IMG/VR virus record: IMGVR_UViG_3300031951_000024 | Span: 62,001 to 126,000 of that record | DNA from: a virus | Length of the DNA: 64,000 bases | Reading direction: 5' to 3' (one strand) | In this document: piece after piece, positions 8,866-14,525 of the stretch | Layout: each line of letters begins with the position of its first letter | Numbering within the stretch: the first letter of the stretch is position 1 | Program-made: the position numbers and the translations under genes | Notes under the pieces: model-generated | Told to the model about the DNA's origin: nothing | The model's input: only the letters and a program-made list of their open reading frames with translations | The model's database searches: none

Positions 8866-8896
8866 ACCCGGATCCAAAAGACCCGGGTTTTTTGTT
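8866..8896 (+). terminator. Rho-independent terminator before tRNA array
   Basis: ACCCGG pairs with CCGGGT and is followed by a T-run. It stands 8 bases before tRNA-Thr, so tRNA expression from upstream promoters needs readthrough or antitermination. Confidence 0.75.
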
Positions 8897-8903
8897 TTAA
8901 ATT

Positions 8904-8975
8904 GGTCTCTTAGTTTAACTGGAAAAATACGACTCTTGTAAAGTTGAGTTGTCGGGTCAGTTCCGACAGGGACCT
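8904..8975 (+). tRNA. tRNA-Thr(UGU)
   Basis: Acceptor stem GGTCTCT/AGGGACC, anticodon loop CTTGTAA with anticodon UGU. The T-loop is GTCAGTT instead of the usual TTCRANY, so positions 54 and 58 are both G. No CCA is encoded. Confidence 0.88.
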
Positions 8976-8988
8976 CAAAAAAGAAAAT

Positions 8989-9000
8989 GTTCTTTGACAT
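8989..9000 (+). promoter_or_regulatory. boxA-like element
   Basis: GTTCTTTGACAT resembles the boxA antitermination sequence found in Bacteroidota rRNA leaders. It lies between tRNA-Thr and tRNA-Ser. Confidence 0.5.
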
Positions 9001-9013
9001 ATCGGCCTTAAAA

Positions 9014-9097
9014 GGAGAGGTAATCACAGCGGCCTGTGATCCCGTCTTGAAAACGGTGAGTACCGAAAGGTATGGGGGTCGGCACCTCATCTCTCCT
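9014..9097 (+). tRNA. tRNA-Ser(UGA) with unusual D-arm
   Basis: Acceptor GGAGAGG/TCTCTCC, anticodon loop CTTGAAA (UGA) and a variable arm TACC-GAAA-GGTA typical of Ser. The D-arm region forms a 7-bp hairpin ATCACAG/CTGTGAT with a CGGC loop instead of the normal short stem and GG-containing loop. The T-loop is GTCGGCA (G54/G58). Confidence 0.8.
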
Positions 9098-9107
9098 CTT
9101 TTATAAT

Positions 9108-9179
9108 GTCCTGTAGACGAATTGGCAGAGTCACCTCACTTTGAACGAGGAGTATGGAGGTTCAACCCCTTCCGGGACA
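9108..9179 (+). tRNA. tRNA-Gln(UUG)
   Basis: Anticodon loop CTTTGAA (UUG), T-loop TTCAACC, acceptor GTCCTGT/CCGGGAC with one mismatch. Confidence 0.88.
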
Positions 9180-9192
9180 ACAATAATAAACA

Positions 9193-9268
9193 TAGGGTAG
9201 TTGGCTAATTGGCTAAGCCGCCTCGTTTGGGACGAGGAAGATGCAGGTTCAAGTCCTGTCTACCCTAC
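9193..9268 (+). tRNA. tRNA-Pro(UGG)
   Basis: Acceptor TAGGGTA/TACCCTA, anticodon loop TTTGGGA (UGG), T-loop TTCAAGT. Confidence 0.92.
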
Positions 9269-9284
9269 TAAAAAACTATAAGTT

Positions 9285-9473
9285 ATGATAACAAACGAAG
9301 AATGTGAAAAAATTTCTATCAAAGGTAAGTTGAGTGGTTTAAATAATTACTATATTAGCCTTGTTAAAATTAGTAAGGACCCATCATATCGTGGGGATTT
9401 AAGTGAAGAACTTAAAAGAGTGGAAACAGAAATAAAAATAAACAATCAAAAACTAATGTCTTATGAAAAGTGA
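9285..9473 (+). CDS. Small hypothetical protein between tRNA genes
   Basis: 62 residues starting MITNEECEKISIKGK. It is helical and charged (SEELKRVETEIKINNQK) and may form a short coiled coil. It lies 16 bases after tRNA-Pro and 18 before tRNA-Lys, and so is probably co-transcribed with the tRNAs. No family recognised. Confidence 0.6.
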   Translation: MITNEECEKISIKGKLSGLNNYYISLVKISKDPSYRGDLSEELKRVETEIKINNQKLMSYEK

Positions 9474-9491
9474 CAAGTATGACAAACGAAA

Positions 9492-9564
9492 CCCCTCGTA
9501 GCTTAATCGGGAAAGCACCATACTTTTAATATGGGGAGAATCGGATCGTAACCGGTCGGGGGGA
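9492..9564 (+). tRNA. tRNA-Lys(UUU)
   Basis: Acceptor CCCCTCG/CGGGGGG, anticodon loop CTTTTAA (UUU). The T-loop is ATCGTAA: A54 and T58 replace the universal T54/A58 pair. Confidence 0.88.
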
Positions 9565-9574
9565 CAAAAAACAC

Positions 9575-9648
9575 ACACTCTTAGCTCAGTTGGTAGTAGC
9601 GGTTGTTTTACATACAACAGGTCATAGGTTCAAGTCCTATAGGGTGTA
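9575..9648 (+). tRNA. tRNA-Val(UAC)
   Basis: Acceptor ACACTCT/AGGGTGT, anticodon loop TTTACAT (UAC), T-loop TTCAAGT. Confidence 0.92.
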
Positions 9649-9654
9649 CAATAG

Positions 9655-9781
9655 GTTGATTAGGGAAGTACATAACGTTAACGTGTCAGTAGTTCGTAGT
9701 TATGTGGGAGTTTTAACTGTCATAGTAAAGCTAATCGTAAAATCAGATGTCCACAGAACCATCTTCTGATTTCCTAAACTT
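9655..9781 (+). ncRNA. Structured spacer RNA between tRNA-Val and tRNA-Tyr
   Basis: No open frame. GATTAG (9658) pairs with CTAATC (9731) and encloses a 7-bp ACATAAC/GTTATGT helix. A second hairpin starts at 9742 (ATCAGATG). It does not fold as a tRNA by eye. Class unknown. Confidence 0.4.
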
Positions 9782-9862
9782 GGGAGAGTTGAGCAATTGG
9801 TTGGCTCAGCAGACTGTAAATCTGTCGCGAAAGCCTTGGGGGTTCAAGTCCCTCCTCTCCCA
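9782..9862 (+). tRNA. tRNA-Tyr(GUA)
   Basis: Acceptor GGGAGAG/CTCTCCC, anticodon loop CTGTAAA (GUA), variable arm GCGAAAGC, T-loop TTCAAGT. Confidence 0.94.
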
Positions 9863-9871
9863 CAACAAAAT

Positions 9872-9944
9872 GGACAAGTAGCTCAATTGGTAGAGCAATC
9901 GGCTGTTAACCGATAGGTTGTAGGATCGTACCCTTCCTTGTCCG
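9872..9944 (+). tRNA. tRNA-Asn(GUU)
   Basis: Acceptor GGACAAG/CTTGTCC, anticodon loop CTGTTAA (GUU). T-loop ATCGTAC (A54/T58). Confidence 0.92.
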
Positions 9945-9950
9945 CAATAA

Positions 9951-10023
9951 GTTCACGTAGCTCAATTGGTAGAGTGCCGATCTGATATGTCGGAGGTAAT
10001 GGGATCGTAACCCGTCGTGAACA
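9951..10023 (+). tRNA. tRNA-Ile(GAU)
   Basis: Acceptor GTTCACG/CGTGAAC, anticodon loop CTGATAT (GAU), T-loop ATCGTAA (A54/T58). Confidence 0.92.
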
Positions 10024-10081
10024 CAAAAGAGGAATAACTTGCGTAGGTGCCTCAAGGAACTGCAGTCCTACTACGCTCTAT

Positions 10082-10170
10082 GGAAAGTAATCCCTGAAGG
10101 CGACGGGGCATGCCTGCTAAGCATTGCGATCGGTGAGAATCCGATTGTGGATCGTTACCACTGCTTTCCT
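10082..10170 (+). tRNA. tRNA-Ser(GCU), divergent
   Basis: Acceptor GGAAAGT/GCTTTCC (7 bp), anticodon loop CTGCTAA (GCU), and a long variable arm ATCGG/CCGAT as in Ser tRNAs. T-loop ATCGTTA on stem GTGG/CCAC. The D-arm (CCC..GGG) is irregular, so standard scanners could miss this gene. The spacer just upstream (10040-10077) holds a GCGTAG/CTACGC hairpin. Confidence 0.65.
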
Positions 10171-10179
10171 CAACATATG

Positions 10180-10252
10180 GTGTATGTAGCTCAATCGGTA
10201 GAGCGTTGGTTTGTGGAACCAAAGGTAATGGGATCGTAACCCATCATACACA
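10180..10252 (+). tRNA. tRNA-His(GUG)
   Basis: Acceptor GTGTATG/CATACAC with a G at -1, anticodon loop TTGTGGA (GUG), T-loop ATCGTAA (A54/T58). Confidence 0.92.
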
Positions 10253-10447
10253 CAAATAGTTCACAACGGACAAGGCTTAGGCAAGTGAGTTGAGAATGAG
10301 TCGTAGGAGATATTACCAAAATGATTAAGTTCAATAAAGGAATCGTTTGGACTACAAAAAGTTTGATACAAGAGATTGGTGGGTGGCGAGTGGTTGACCA
10401 GAACTATTTAAATATCCGATGTCGGTCCCGAGCTAGGTCGGGCATTT

Positions 10448-10518
10448 GCGTGGTACAGACAAGGTGTCGGGTAGGTCTCCAAAACCTCACTGGGTGGGTT
10501 CAATTCCTACACCACGCG
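10448..10518 (+). tRNA. tRNA-Trp(CCA)
   Basis: Acceptor GCGTGGT/ACCACGC, anticodon loop CTCCAAA (CCA), T-loop TTCAATT. The D-arm is compact: GACA/TGTC with a 3-nt loop. The ~190-nt spacer before it has no convincing gene, only a CCCGA/TCGGG hairpin at 10426. Confidence 0.8.
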
Positions 10519-10530
10519 CTAAAAATAATT

Positions 10531-10560
10531 TTGGTGGTTAAAAAACTTTTTGTATCTTTG
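10531..10560 (+). promoter_or_regulatory. Host-type promoter TTG-N19-TATCTTTG
   Basis: TTG (10531) and TATCTTTG (10553-10560) are 19 bases apart. The start codon of the next gene is exactly 4 bases after the -7 element, so the mRNA should be leaderless. Confidence 0.8.
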
Positions 10561-10564
10561 AGAT

Positions 10565-11062
10565 ATGAAAAACAGACTACCATACGAAGCAACAGGAAAG
10601 GCAATCAAAGGGTATAGTGACTCTAAAATTGCAAAAGGTGAAACAAACGATTGTGTTGTAAGAGCATTTGCGTCCTCATTTGAGGTTTCATATGACTATG
10701 CACACAAGTATGTCGCTGAAGAGTTTAATAGACAACCAAGAAGAGGGACATTTGGGACTCCATTAAAATTTGTTAAAATGTCCGATAACAGAGTTATGAT
10801 AAACGGAAAAAAAGTTCATATTGTTGGTGAAAGAAAGAACGACTATATGTTAAGATCTTTGGATTACCCCGTTAAGGTTAAAGGTGAAGTGGTTACAAGA
10901 AAAATGACTGTTGGTACCTTTGTTAAGAAAAATCCAAAGGGAACTTTTTTTGTACTTGTTAAAGGTCACGCTTTTACAATTAAAGATGGTGTTGTTGTTG
11001 GAAACTTTGAGGATTCTCAAAAATTGAAAAGACCGATGCGTTGTGCATTTGAAATTAAATAA
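10565..11062 (+). CDS. Predicted papain-like cysteine peptidase
   Basis: 165 residues. NDCVVRAFA near residue 29 looks like the catalytic Cys helix of papain-fold peptidases. GHAFTIKDG near residue 138 would supply the His, and VVGNFED just after it an Asn/Asp. The order Cys-His-Asn fits the clan, but no close family is recognised. It is transcribed from its own host-type promoter and predicted to be leaderless, so it is an early or middle gene. A target (host protein, or a ubiquitin-like or toxin-type substrate) cannot be read from the sequence. Confidence 0.55.
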   Translation: MKNRLPYEATGKAIKGYSDSKIAKGETNDCVVRAFASSFEVSYDYAHKYVAEEFNRQPRRGTFGTPLKFVKMSDNRVMINGKKVHIVGERKNDYMLRSLDYPVKVKGEVVTRKMTVGTFVKKNPKGTFFVLVKGHAFTIKDGVVVGNFEDSQKLKRPMRCAFEIK

Positions 11063-11064
11063 AA

Positions 11065-11140
11065 GGAACTATGGTGTAAGTGTGGTGTGTCACGTTGGAC
11101 TGAAAATCCAAAGGTTGGGGTTCAACTCCCTATGGTTCCA
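11065..11140 (+). tRNA. tRNA-Phe(GAA)
   Basis: Acceptor GGAACTA/TGGTTCC, anticodon loop CTGAAAA (GAA), T-loop TTCAACT. It starts 2 bases after the preceding stop codon. Confidence 0.9.
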
Positions 11141-11163
11141 CAAACAAATAAATTAAGGAAATT

Positions 11164-11619
11164 ATGAACAGAGTATTCAGAAAAGTAACCGGAGAATCTG
11201 TTCCTGACATTGTAAAACATACTGTTGATATATTAAAGGAATGTCCCTGGGTTGAGGTACACATTGGTACTGACTCTCAGAATCATAGAAGAAGCACTAT
11301 ATATGTTACAGCAATTGCTTATAGATTTGGGAATAGGGGGGTTCATTATATCTATCACAAACAAAAGACAAAAAAGATTAAAGATAAATGGACCAGATTA
11401 TGGAATGAGGCCGATTATTCAATTGAGGTTGCAGAGTGGTTAACCACAAAAGTGAATGTAAAGGTGGAAATAGATTTAGATTACAACAGCGACTTAAAAC
11501 ACTTCAGCTCAAAATTAGTCCAACCGGCTGTTGGTTGGGCGACTTCACTGGGGTACAAGACAAACATTAAACCCCACAACCAAATTGCAACAAGGGCGGC
11601 AGACCACCACTGCCGCTAA
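11164..11619 (+). CDS. RNase H-like nuclease family protein (DUF458/YkuK-like)
   Basis: 151 residues. VEVHIGTDSQNH near residue 35 places an Asp at the end of a beta-strand, as in the RNase H fold. VEIDLDYNSD near residue 103 and ATRAADHHCR at the C-terminus complete the pattern of the predicted RNase H-like family represented by YkuK (PF04308). The family is uncharacterised and assumed to act on nucleic acid. It sits between tRNA-Phe and tRNA-Cys in the same direction, which makes RNA processing or degradation an attractive but unproven role. Confidence 0.75.
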   Translation: MNRVFRKVTGESVPDIVKHTVDILKECPWVEVHIGTDSQNHRRSTIYVTAIAYRFGNRGVHYIYHKQKTKKIKDKWTRLWNEADYSIEVAEWLTTKVNVKVEIDLDYNSDLKHFSSKLVQPAVGWATSLGYKTNIKPHNQIATRAADHHCR

Positions 11620-11623
11620 TTAT

Positions 11624-11696
11624 GAGAGGTTGTCCGAGCGGCGTTAGGTCTGTGGTTGCAACCCACAGTACGGGGGTTCAAGTCCCTCACCTCTCT
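11624..11696 (+). tRNA. tRNA-Cys(GCA)
   Basis: Acceptor GAGAGGT/ACCTCTC, anticodon loop TTGCAAC (GCA), T-loop TTCAAGT. Confidence 0.92.
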
Positions 11697-11705
11697 CAAC
11701 AAAAT

Positions 11706-11779
11706 GCCCCTATGGCGGAATAGGTATACGCGTCAGATTTAGGATCTGAATTTTGCAGGTTCAAGTCCTGCTAGGGGTA
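11706..11779 (+). tRNA. tRNA-Leu(UAG) with short variable loop
   Basis: Acceptor GCCCCTA/TAGGGGT, anticodon loop TTTAGGA (UAG), T-loop TTCAAGT. The variable region is only about 5 nt, whereas bacterial Leu tRNAs normally have a long variable arm. Confidence 0.85.
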
Positions 11780-11804
11780 CAAAACTTTAAAAAAATAAAC
11801 GATT

Positions 11805-11960
11805 ATGAAAACGTATGACCAACATAAGATGAAAAGAACTCAGATCAGGGAAGACCAGGTAAAAGCCGGATTCTTTGACGGTAGATTTGTTTCCCGGGTT
11901 GAGGAGTCAAAAAATACTTACACACGAAAGATTAAACATAAAAAACAATTTTTTGTTTAA
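11805..11960 (+). CDS. Small basic hypothetical protein
   Basis: 51 residues, very basic (MKTYDQHKMKRTQIRED, ending HKKQFFV), possibly nucleic-acid binding. It lies just after tRNA-Leu and before a late-type motif. No family recognised. Confidence 0.5.
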   Translation: MKTYDQHKMKRTQIREDQVKAGFFDGRFVSRVEESKNTYTRKIKHKKQFFV

Positions 11961-11986
11961 TATTTACACTTTTTAAAAGTATTATA

Positions 11987-11993
11987 TATTTAT
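11987..11993 (+). promoter_or_regulatory. Late-type promoter motif TATTTAT
   Basis: TATATATTTATAAC lies 22 bases before a 23-codon open frame at 12016 (to 12090) that is followed by a terminator. This is the same arrangement as at 8716-8896. Confidence 0.45.
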
Positions 11994-12115
11994 AACAAAA
12001 ATAATAAAACTGCAAATGAAAAATTTACATATCATATCTTTGAGAGGGTTAGCAGAAGCTGAGGATTCTATCTATGTGAAGATGGTGTGATAAATTAATA
12101 CATAAAATATTAGAA

Positions 12116-12144
12116 ACCCATCTTCAAAAAAGATGGGTTTTTTG
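12116..12144 (+). terminator. Rho-independent terminator running into boxA
   Basis: AAACCCATCTT pairs with AAGATGGGTTT, then a T-run. The T-run continues directly into a boxA-like GTTCTTTGACA. Confidence 0.9.
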
Positions 12145-12155
12145 TTCTTTGACAT
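12144..12155 (+). promoter_or_regulatory. boxA-like element
   Basis: GTTCTTTGACAT is the same sequence as at 8989, here fused to the end of a terminator. Confidence 0.45.
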
Positions 12156-12156
12156 A

Positions 12157-12187
12157 TTGGAAATATAAAAAATTAAATATACCTTTG
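12157..12187 (+). promoter_or_regulatory. Host-type promoter TTG-N20-TACCTTTG
   Basis: TTG (12157) and TACCTTTG (12180-12187). The ATG of the next gene is exactly 4 bases downstream, so a leaderless mRNA is predicted. Confidence 0.75.
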
Positions 12188-12191
12188 TTGT

Positions 12192-12485
12192 ATGGTAAAA
12201 TTTAGTGATATAAAGTTTAAACCCCATAGCATGGGTGTTGGTCTTCAGGGTACTATTTTCTTTCCGGGAGGATATGGAATTTCTTGTGTTAGATTTAAAT
12301 CTCCTTTTGGTGATAGATATATGTCTTATACAAGTAACGAAGATGAGTGGGAAGTTGCAATCCTAAAAGGTGATGAAAACAACTGGGAACTTTGTTATGA
12401 TACAATTTTAACAAATGATGTTTTGGGATACCAAACAAAAGAAGATATTGAAAAAATTATGAGATATCTTATAAGATTACATTAA
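12192..12485 (+). CDS. Hypothetical protein, leaderless
   Basis: 97 residues. The N-terminal half is beta-rich with many Gly and aromatics (GVGLQGTIFFPGGYGISCVRF), followed by EDEWEVAILK and a helical C-terminus. Not recognised. It has its own TAnnTTTG promoter with the start codon 4 bases downstream, and so is predicted to be expressed early or middle from a leaderless mRNA. Confidence 0.65.
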   Translation: MVKFSDIKFKPHSMGVGLQGTIFFPGGYGISCVRFKSPFGDRYMSYTSNEDEWEVAILKGDENNWELCYDTILTNDVLGYQTKEDIEKIMRYLIRLH

Positions 12486-12490
12486 AAAGA

Positions 12491-12522
12491 TTTGGTAGAT
12501 TAAAAAATTTGACATATCTTTG
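12491..12522 (+). promoter_or_regulatory. Host-type promoter for structured RNAs
   Basis: TTTG (12491) - N20 - TATCTTTG (12515-12522). The flanking bases (AAAAAGATTTGG) are shared with the promoter at 14218, so the two RNA operons have duplicated promoter regions. Confidence 0.8.
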
Positions 12523-12533
12523 TAAGACAAACG

Positions 12534-12572
12534 ATGGGGGTAGGAAGTTTAGAAATTGGTATCCTACCCCCA
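12534..12572 (+). promoter_or_regulatory. Leader hairpin upstream of boxA
   Basis: GGGGGTAGGA pairs perfectly with TCCTACCCCC in the first 50 nt of the transcript. A smaller hairpin occupies the same place in the 20150 transcript. Confidence 0.7.
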
Positions 12573-12587
12573 GATAAAGGGAAAAAA

Positions 12588-12599
12588 GTTCTTTGAAAA
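12588..12599 (+). promoter_or_regulatory. boxA-like element
   Basis: GTTCTTTGAAAA, just before a structured RNA that lacks any open frame. Confidence 0.6.
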
Positions 12600-12600
12600 C

Positions 12601-12741
12601 ATTGTGATTTATTACACTAAAGCGAGGGGGAAAACTTTAGGTAGTATGTGTTGAACTAGCTTGCTCCGACTAGCACGGTCTAATCCGCCGTGAAGCATTT
12701 AATAATGGAGTAATGATGCTGATACATATAAATCACAACTT
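12601..12741 (+). ncRNA. Structured RNA A (multibranched, unknown class)
   Basis: An 11-bp closing stem pairs TTGTGATTTAT with ATAAATCACAA. Inside are hairpins CTAAAG/CTTTAG, CACGG/CCGTG and AGCAT/ATGCT. It is clearly less AT-rich than neighbouring genes and has no coding frame. Promoter, leader hairpin and boxA lie upstream. I do not recognise the family. Confidence 0.65.
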
Positions 12742-12746
12742 TTTAA

Positions 12747-12845
12747 AATATTGTGGTGGTAAGAAAAGGTGAACTCGTTAAGTTCATAGACCTGTTGACA
12801 AAAGATGGTGAAACGAGTGTGGTTGTCAACTACTGTATCACAGAT
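12747..12845 (+). ncRNA. Structured RNA B
   Basis: Between RNA A and tRNA-Met. Hairpins TGAACT/AGTTCA and GTTGACA/TGTCAAC (7 bp). No coding frame. Probably processed from the same transcript. Confidence 0.45.
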
Positions 12846-12847
12846 AT

Positions 12848-12920
12848 AGCAGGCGGGAGGTAGAGGATCTCACCGGTCTCATAAGCCGGTTTAACTTGGT
12901 GCGATTCCAAGGCGTTGCTA
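12848..12920 (+). tRNA. tRNA-Met(CAU), irregular
   Basis: Anticodon loop CTCATAA (CAU) on stem CCGGT/GCCGG, T-loop TGCGATT on stem CTTGG/CCAAG. The acceptor stem pairs AGCAG-CG with CGTTGCT only if one G is bulged. The D-arm is also unusual. Confidence 0.65.
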
Positions 12921-12927
12921 CAACAAA

Positions 12928-12991
12928 AAGGGTGGATAGGTGGGAGGGCCTTTCCTAAAAGACGGCACGCTAGGCCCGTGTTCACCCTTAA
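12928..12991 (+). ncRNA. tRNA-like element without an anticodon arm
   Basis: AAGGGTGGA pairs with TTCACCCTT as an acceptor-like 9-bp stem. CACG/CGTG with a 7-nt loop CTAGGCC stands where a T-arm would be, and TAGG/CCTA where a D-arm would be. No normal anticodon stem is visible. It could be a degenerate tRNA (TTTCCTA resembles a Gly UCC loop) or a processing element. Confidence 0.3.
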
Positions 12992-12994
12992 AAT

Positions 12995-13066
12995 GGTCCA
13001 TTGGTGTAGTGGCTAACATACATCCCTGTCACGGATGTGCTCCGGGTTCAATTCCCGGATGGACCG
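12995..13066 (+). tRNA. tRNA-Asp(GUC)
   Basis: Acceptor GGTCCAT/ATGGACC, anticodon loop CTGTCAC (GUC), T-loop TTCAATT. Confidence 0.94.
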
Positions 13067-13095
13067 CTAAACAATTAAAAACTAAACAAAATGAA

Positions 13096-13317
13096 ATGTT
13101 AAAGTTTAAACTGGGGTTGTGGGGTGTTGTAGGTACCACAATGATTTACATCTACATAATGAATTTATTTTTCAGTTATGTAATCAACCGGGAGGTTGAT
13201 GAAATCCTACAAATCGGTGCTAGTTTTATAGCTTTATTCTACACCGTTTTTCAAATAAAGCTAATAGTAAAAGAAATAACAAATTTATTTAACAAAAAAG
13301 AAAAAGAAAATGATTAG
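13096..13317 (+). CDS. Small two-TM membrane protein
   Basis: 73 residues with two hydrophobic segments (GVVGTTMIYIYIMNLFF and GASFIALFYTVFQIKLIV) and a Lys/Glu-rich end. The start is the ATG at 13096; the open frame extends further upstream but overlaps tRNA-Asp. Its stop overlaps the start of the SPFH gene (ATGATTAG), so the two are translationally coupled and probably act together at the membrane. Confidence 0.65.
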   Translation: MLKFKLGLWGVVGTTMIYIYIMNLFFSYVINREVDEILQIGASFIALFYTVFQIKLIVKEITNLFNKKEKEND

Positions 13318-14212
13318 TTTGATTGTAACATTAGTGTTTTTGATTATCGCAGGGGTGATGATTGTAAAAGGTAAAATTAACGATGAGTCCTCAAGTATTC
13401 TAAAAGGAGTTGTTGTTGGTGTTGTGGGTGTATTGATTGGCGTATTCCAACCATACTCACTTGAGAGAATTGACGCCGGTCACAAAGGTATTGTGGTTAA
13501 CTTGTCCGGATCTGAAAGAGGGGTTGCTTCATATCAGTACAAAACTGGGTGGGTTGTTTATAACACCTGGTTCACGCAAGTTCTTGAGTTCCCAACCTTT
13601 CAACAACATATTGAGTATGATGATCAGGTTGTAATTACAAAGGGTGGGTTCTCAGCAACTATTAAACCATCGTTTAACTACTCGTTGAAACCGGAAGCAA
13701 TTGGTGATATGTTTGAAAACCTACGATTGGGTGTTAAAGAAATTGAACAAGGGTGGCTTAAAAACGCAATTGTTGGGGCGGTTAATGATGAAGCAAATAA
13801 ATGGGAAGTTGATAGTATTTTTTCTAATCGTCAACAGTTTGAAGCGGCAATTGTTGTTGAGTGTAATAAACGATTAACAAAGTGGTTTGATGTGTCACAA
13901 CTTAGAACAAACATTACACCACCGGAGGCGCTCCAGGAATCAATTATTGCAAAAACAAAAGCTATCCAACAAGCTGAAGCCTCCGAGCAACAAGCAATTG
14001 CTGCAATTGCAGAAGGAAAACGTAAGGTGGCTGTCGCAAGAGCCGACTCGGCAGAAACAATTATCAACGCAAAAGCGGCATCACTTGCAATTGAGTTGAA
14101 ACAACAAAAACTAACACCGATGTATATTGAGTATTTGAAGGCAAATGCTTGGGATGGTAAACTTCCAACAACAATGGCAGGCAGTTCTGGAACGTTTTTG
14201 AATATTAAATAA
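13310..14212 (+). CDS. SPFH/Band-7 (prohibitin-like) membrane protein
   Basis: 300 residues. The N-terminus has two hydrophobic segments (LIVTLVFLIIAGVMIV and GVVVGVVGVLIGVF), then the Band-7 entry R-I-D-A-G-H-K-G-I-V near residue 52 and an SPFH body to about 190. A long Ala/Glu/Lys-rich coiled coil follows (AIQQAEASEQQAIAAIAEG). This is the classical prohibitin layout; such proteins form large rings in the membrane. Phage prohibitin-like proteins are known in T4-like phages, with roles in lysis inhibition or membrane protection proposed but unsettled. It sits among RNA genes. Confidence 0.85.
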   Translation: MISLIVTLVFLIIAGVMIVKGKINDESSSILKGVVVGVVGVLIGVFQPYSLERIDAGHKGIVVNLSGSERGVASYQYKTGWVVYNTWFTQVLEFPTFQQHIEYDDQVVITKGGFSATIKPSFNYSLKPEAIGDMFENLRLGVKEIEQGWLKNAIVGAVNDEANKWEVDSIFSNRQQFEAAIVVECNKRLTKWFDVSQLRTNITPPEALQESIIAKTKAIQQAEASEQQAIAAIAEGKRKVAVARADSAETIINAKAASLAIELKQQKLTPMYIEYLKANAWDGKLPTTMAGSSGTFLNIK

Positions 14213-14217
14213 AAAGA

Positions 14218-14249
14218 TTTGGAGGATTGAAAAATTCTCCTTATCTTTG
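14218..14249 (+). promoter_or_regulatory. Host-type promoter for structured RNA C
   Basis: TTTG (14218) - N20 - TATCTTTG (14242-14249). It shares its upstream AAAAAGATTTGG with the promoter at 12491. Confidence 0.8.
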
Positions 14250-14269
14250 TAAAACAAATAAGGAAAGAA

Positions 14270-14280
14270 GTTCTTTGAAA
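14270..14280 (+). promoter_or_regulatory. boxA-like element
   Basis: GTTCTTTGAAA, about 16 nt after the predicted transcription start. Confidence 0.6.
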
Positions 14281-14288
14281 TAATAGAT

Positions 14289-14512
14289 TGGTAAGATAGC
14301 AGATAGACCTACGTCAGCAGACTCTCATAGAGAATCAGAAATGATGAGTAAAACGGAGCCCCTATCAGACTAACGTGTTGAGGAGGTACTCAAAGTTTTC
14401 CGGGAGGTTAACTGGTAATAAACGATGGTTTGGGTAGAACGGATGTTAAAGGCGAGGTGTGGGTAGTAAGGATGGGGTAACCCACGAATAAGTAAATCTT
14501 AAGGTCTTACCA
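14289..14512 (+). ncRNA. Structured RNA C (~224 nt, unknown class)
   Basis: TGGTAAGA (14289) pairs with TCTTACCA (14505-14512). Inside are CTCT/AGAG and GTGGGT/ACCCAC hairpins and much purine-rich single strand. No coding frame. It follows its own promoter and boxA. Confidence 0.6.
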
Positions 14513-14525
14513 TTTTTTAAAAATC

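Noticed and set aside
10039-10617. Two open frames overlapping tRNA-His and tRNA-Trp
   Set aside because: They overlap tRNA genes and structured spacers; the second is also out of frame with the leaderless gene at 10565.
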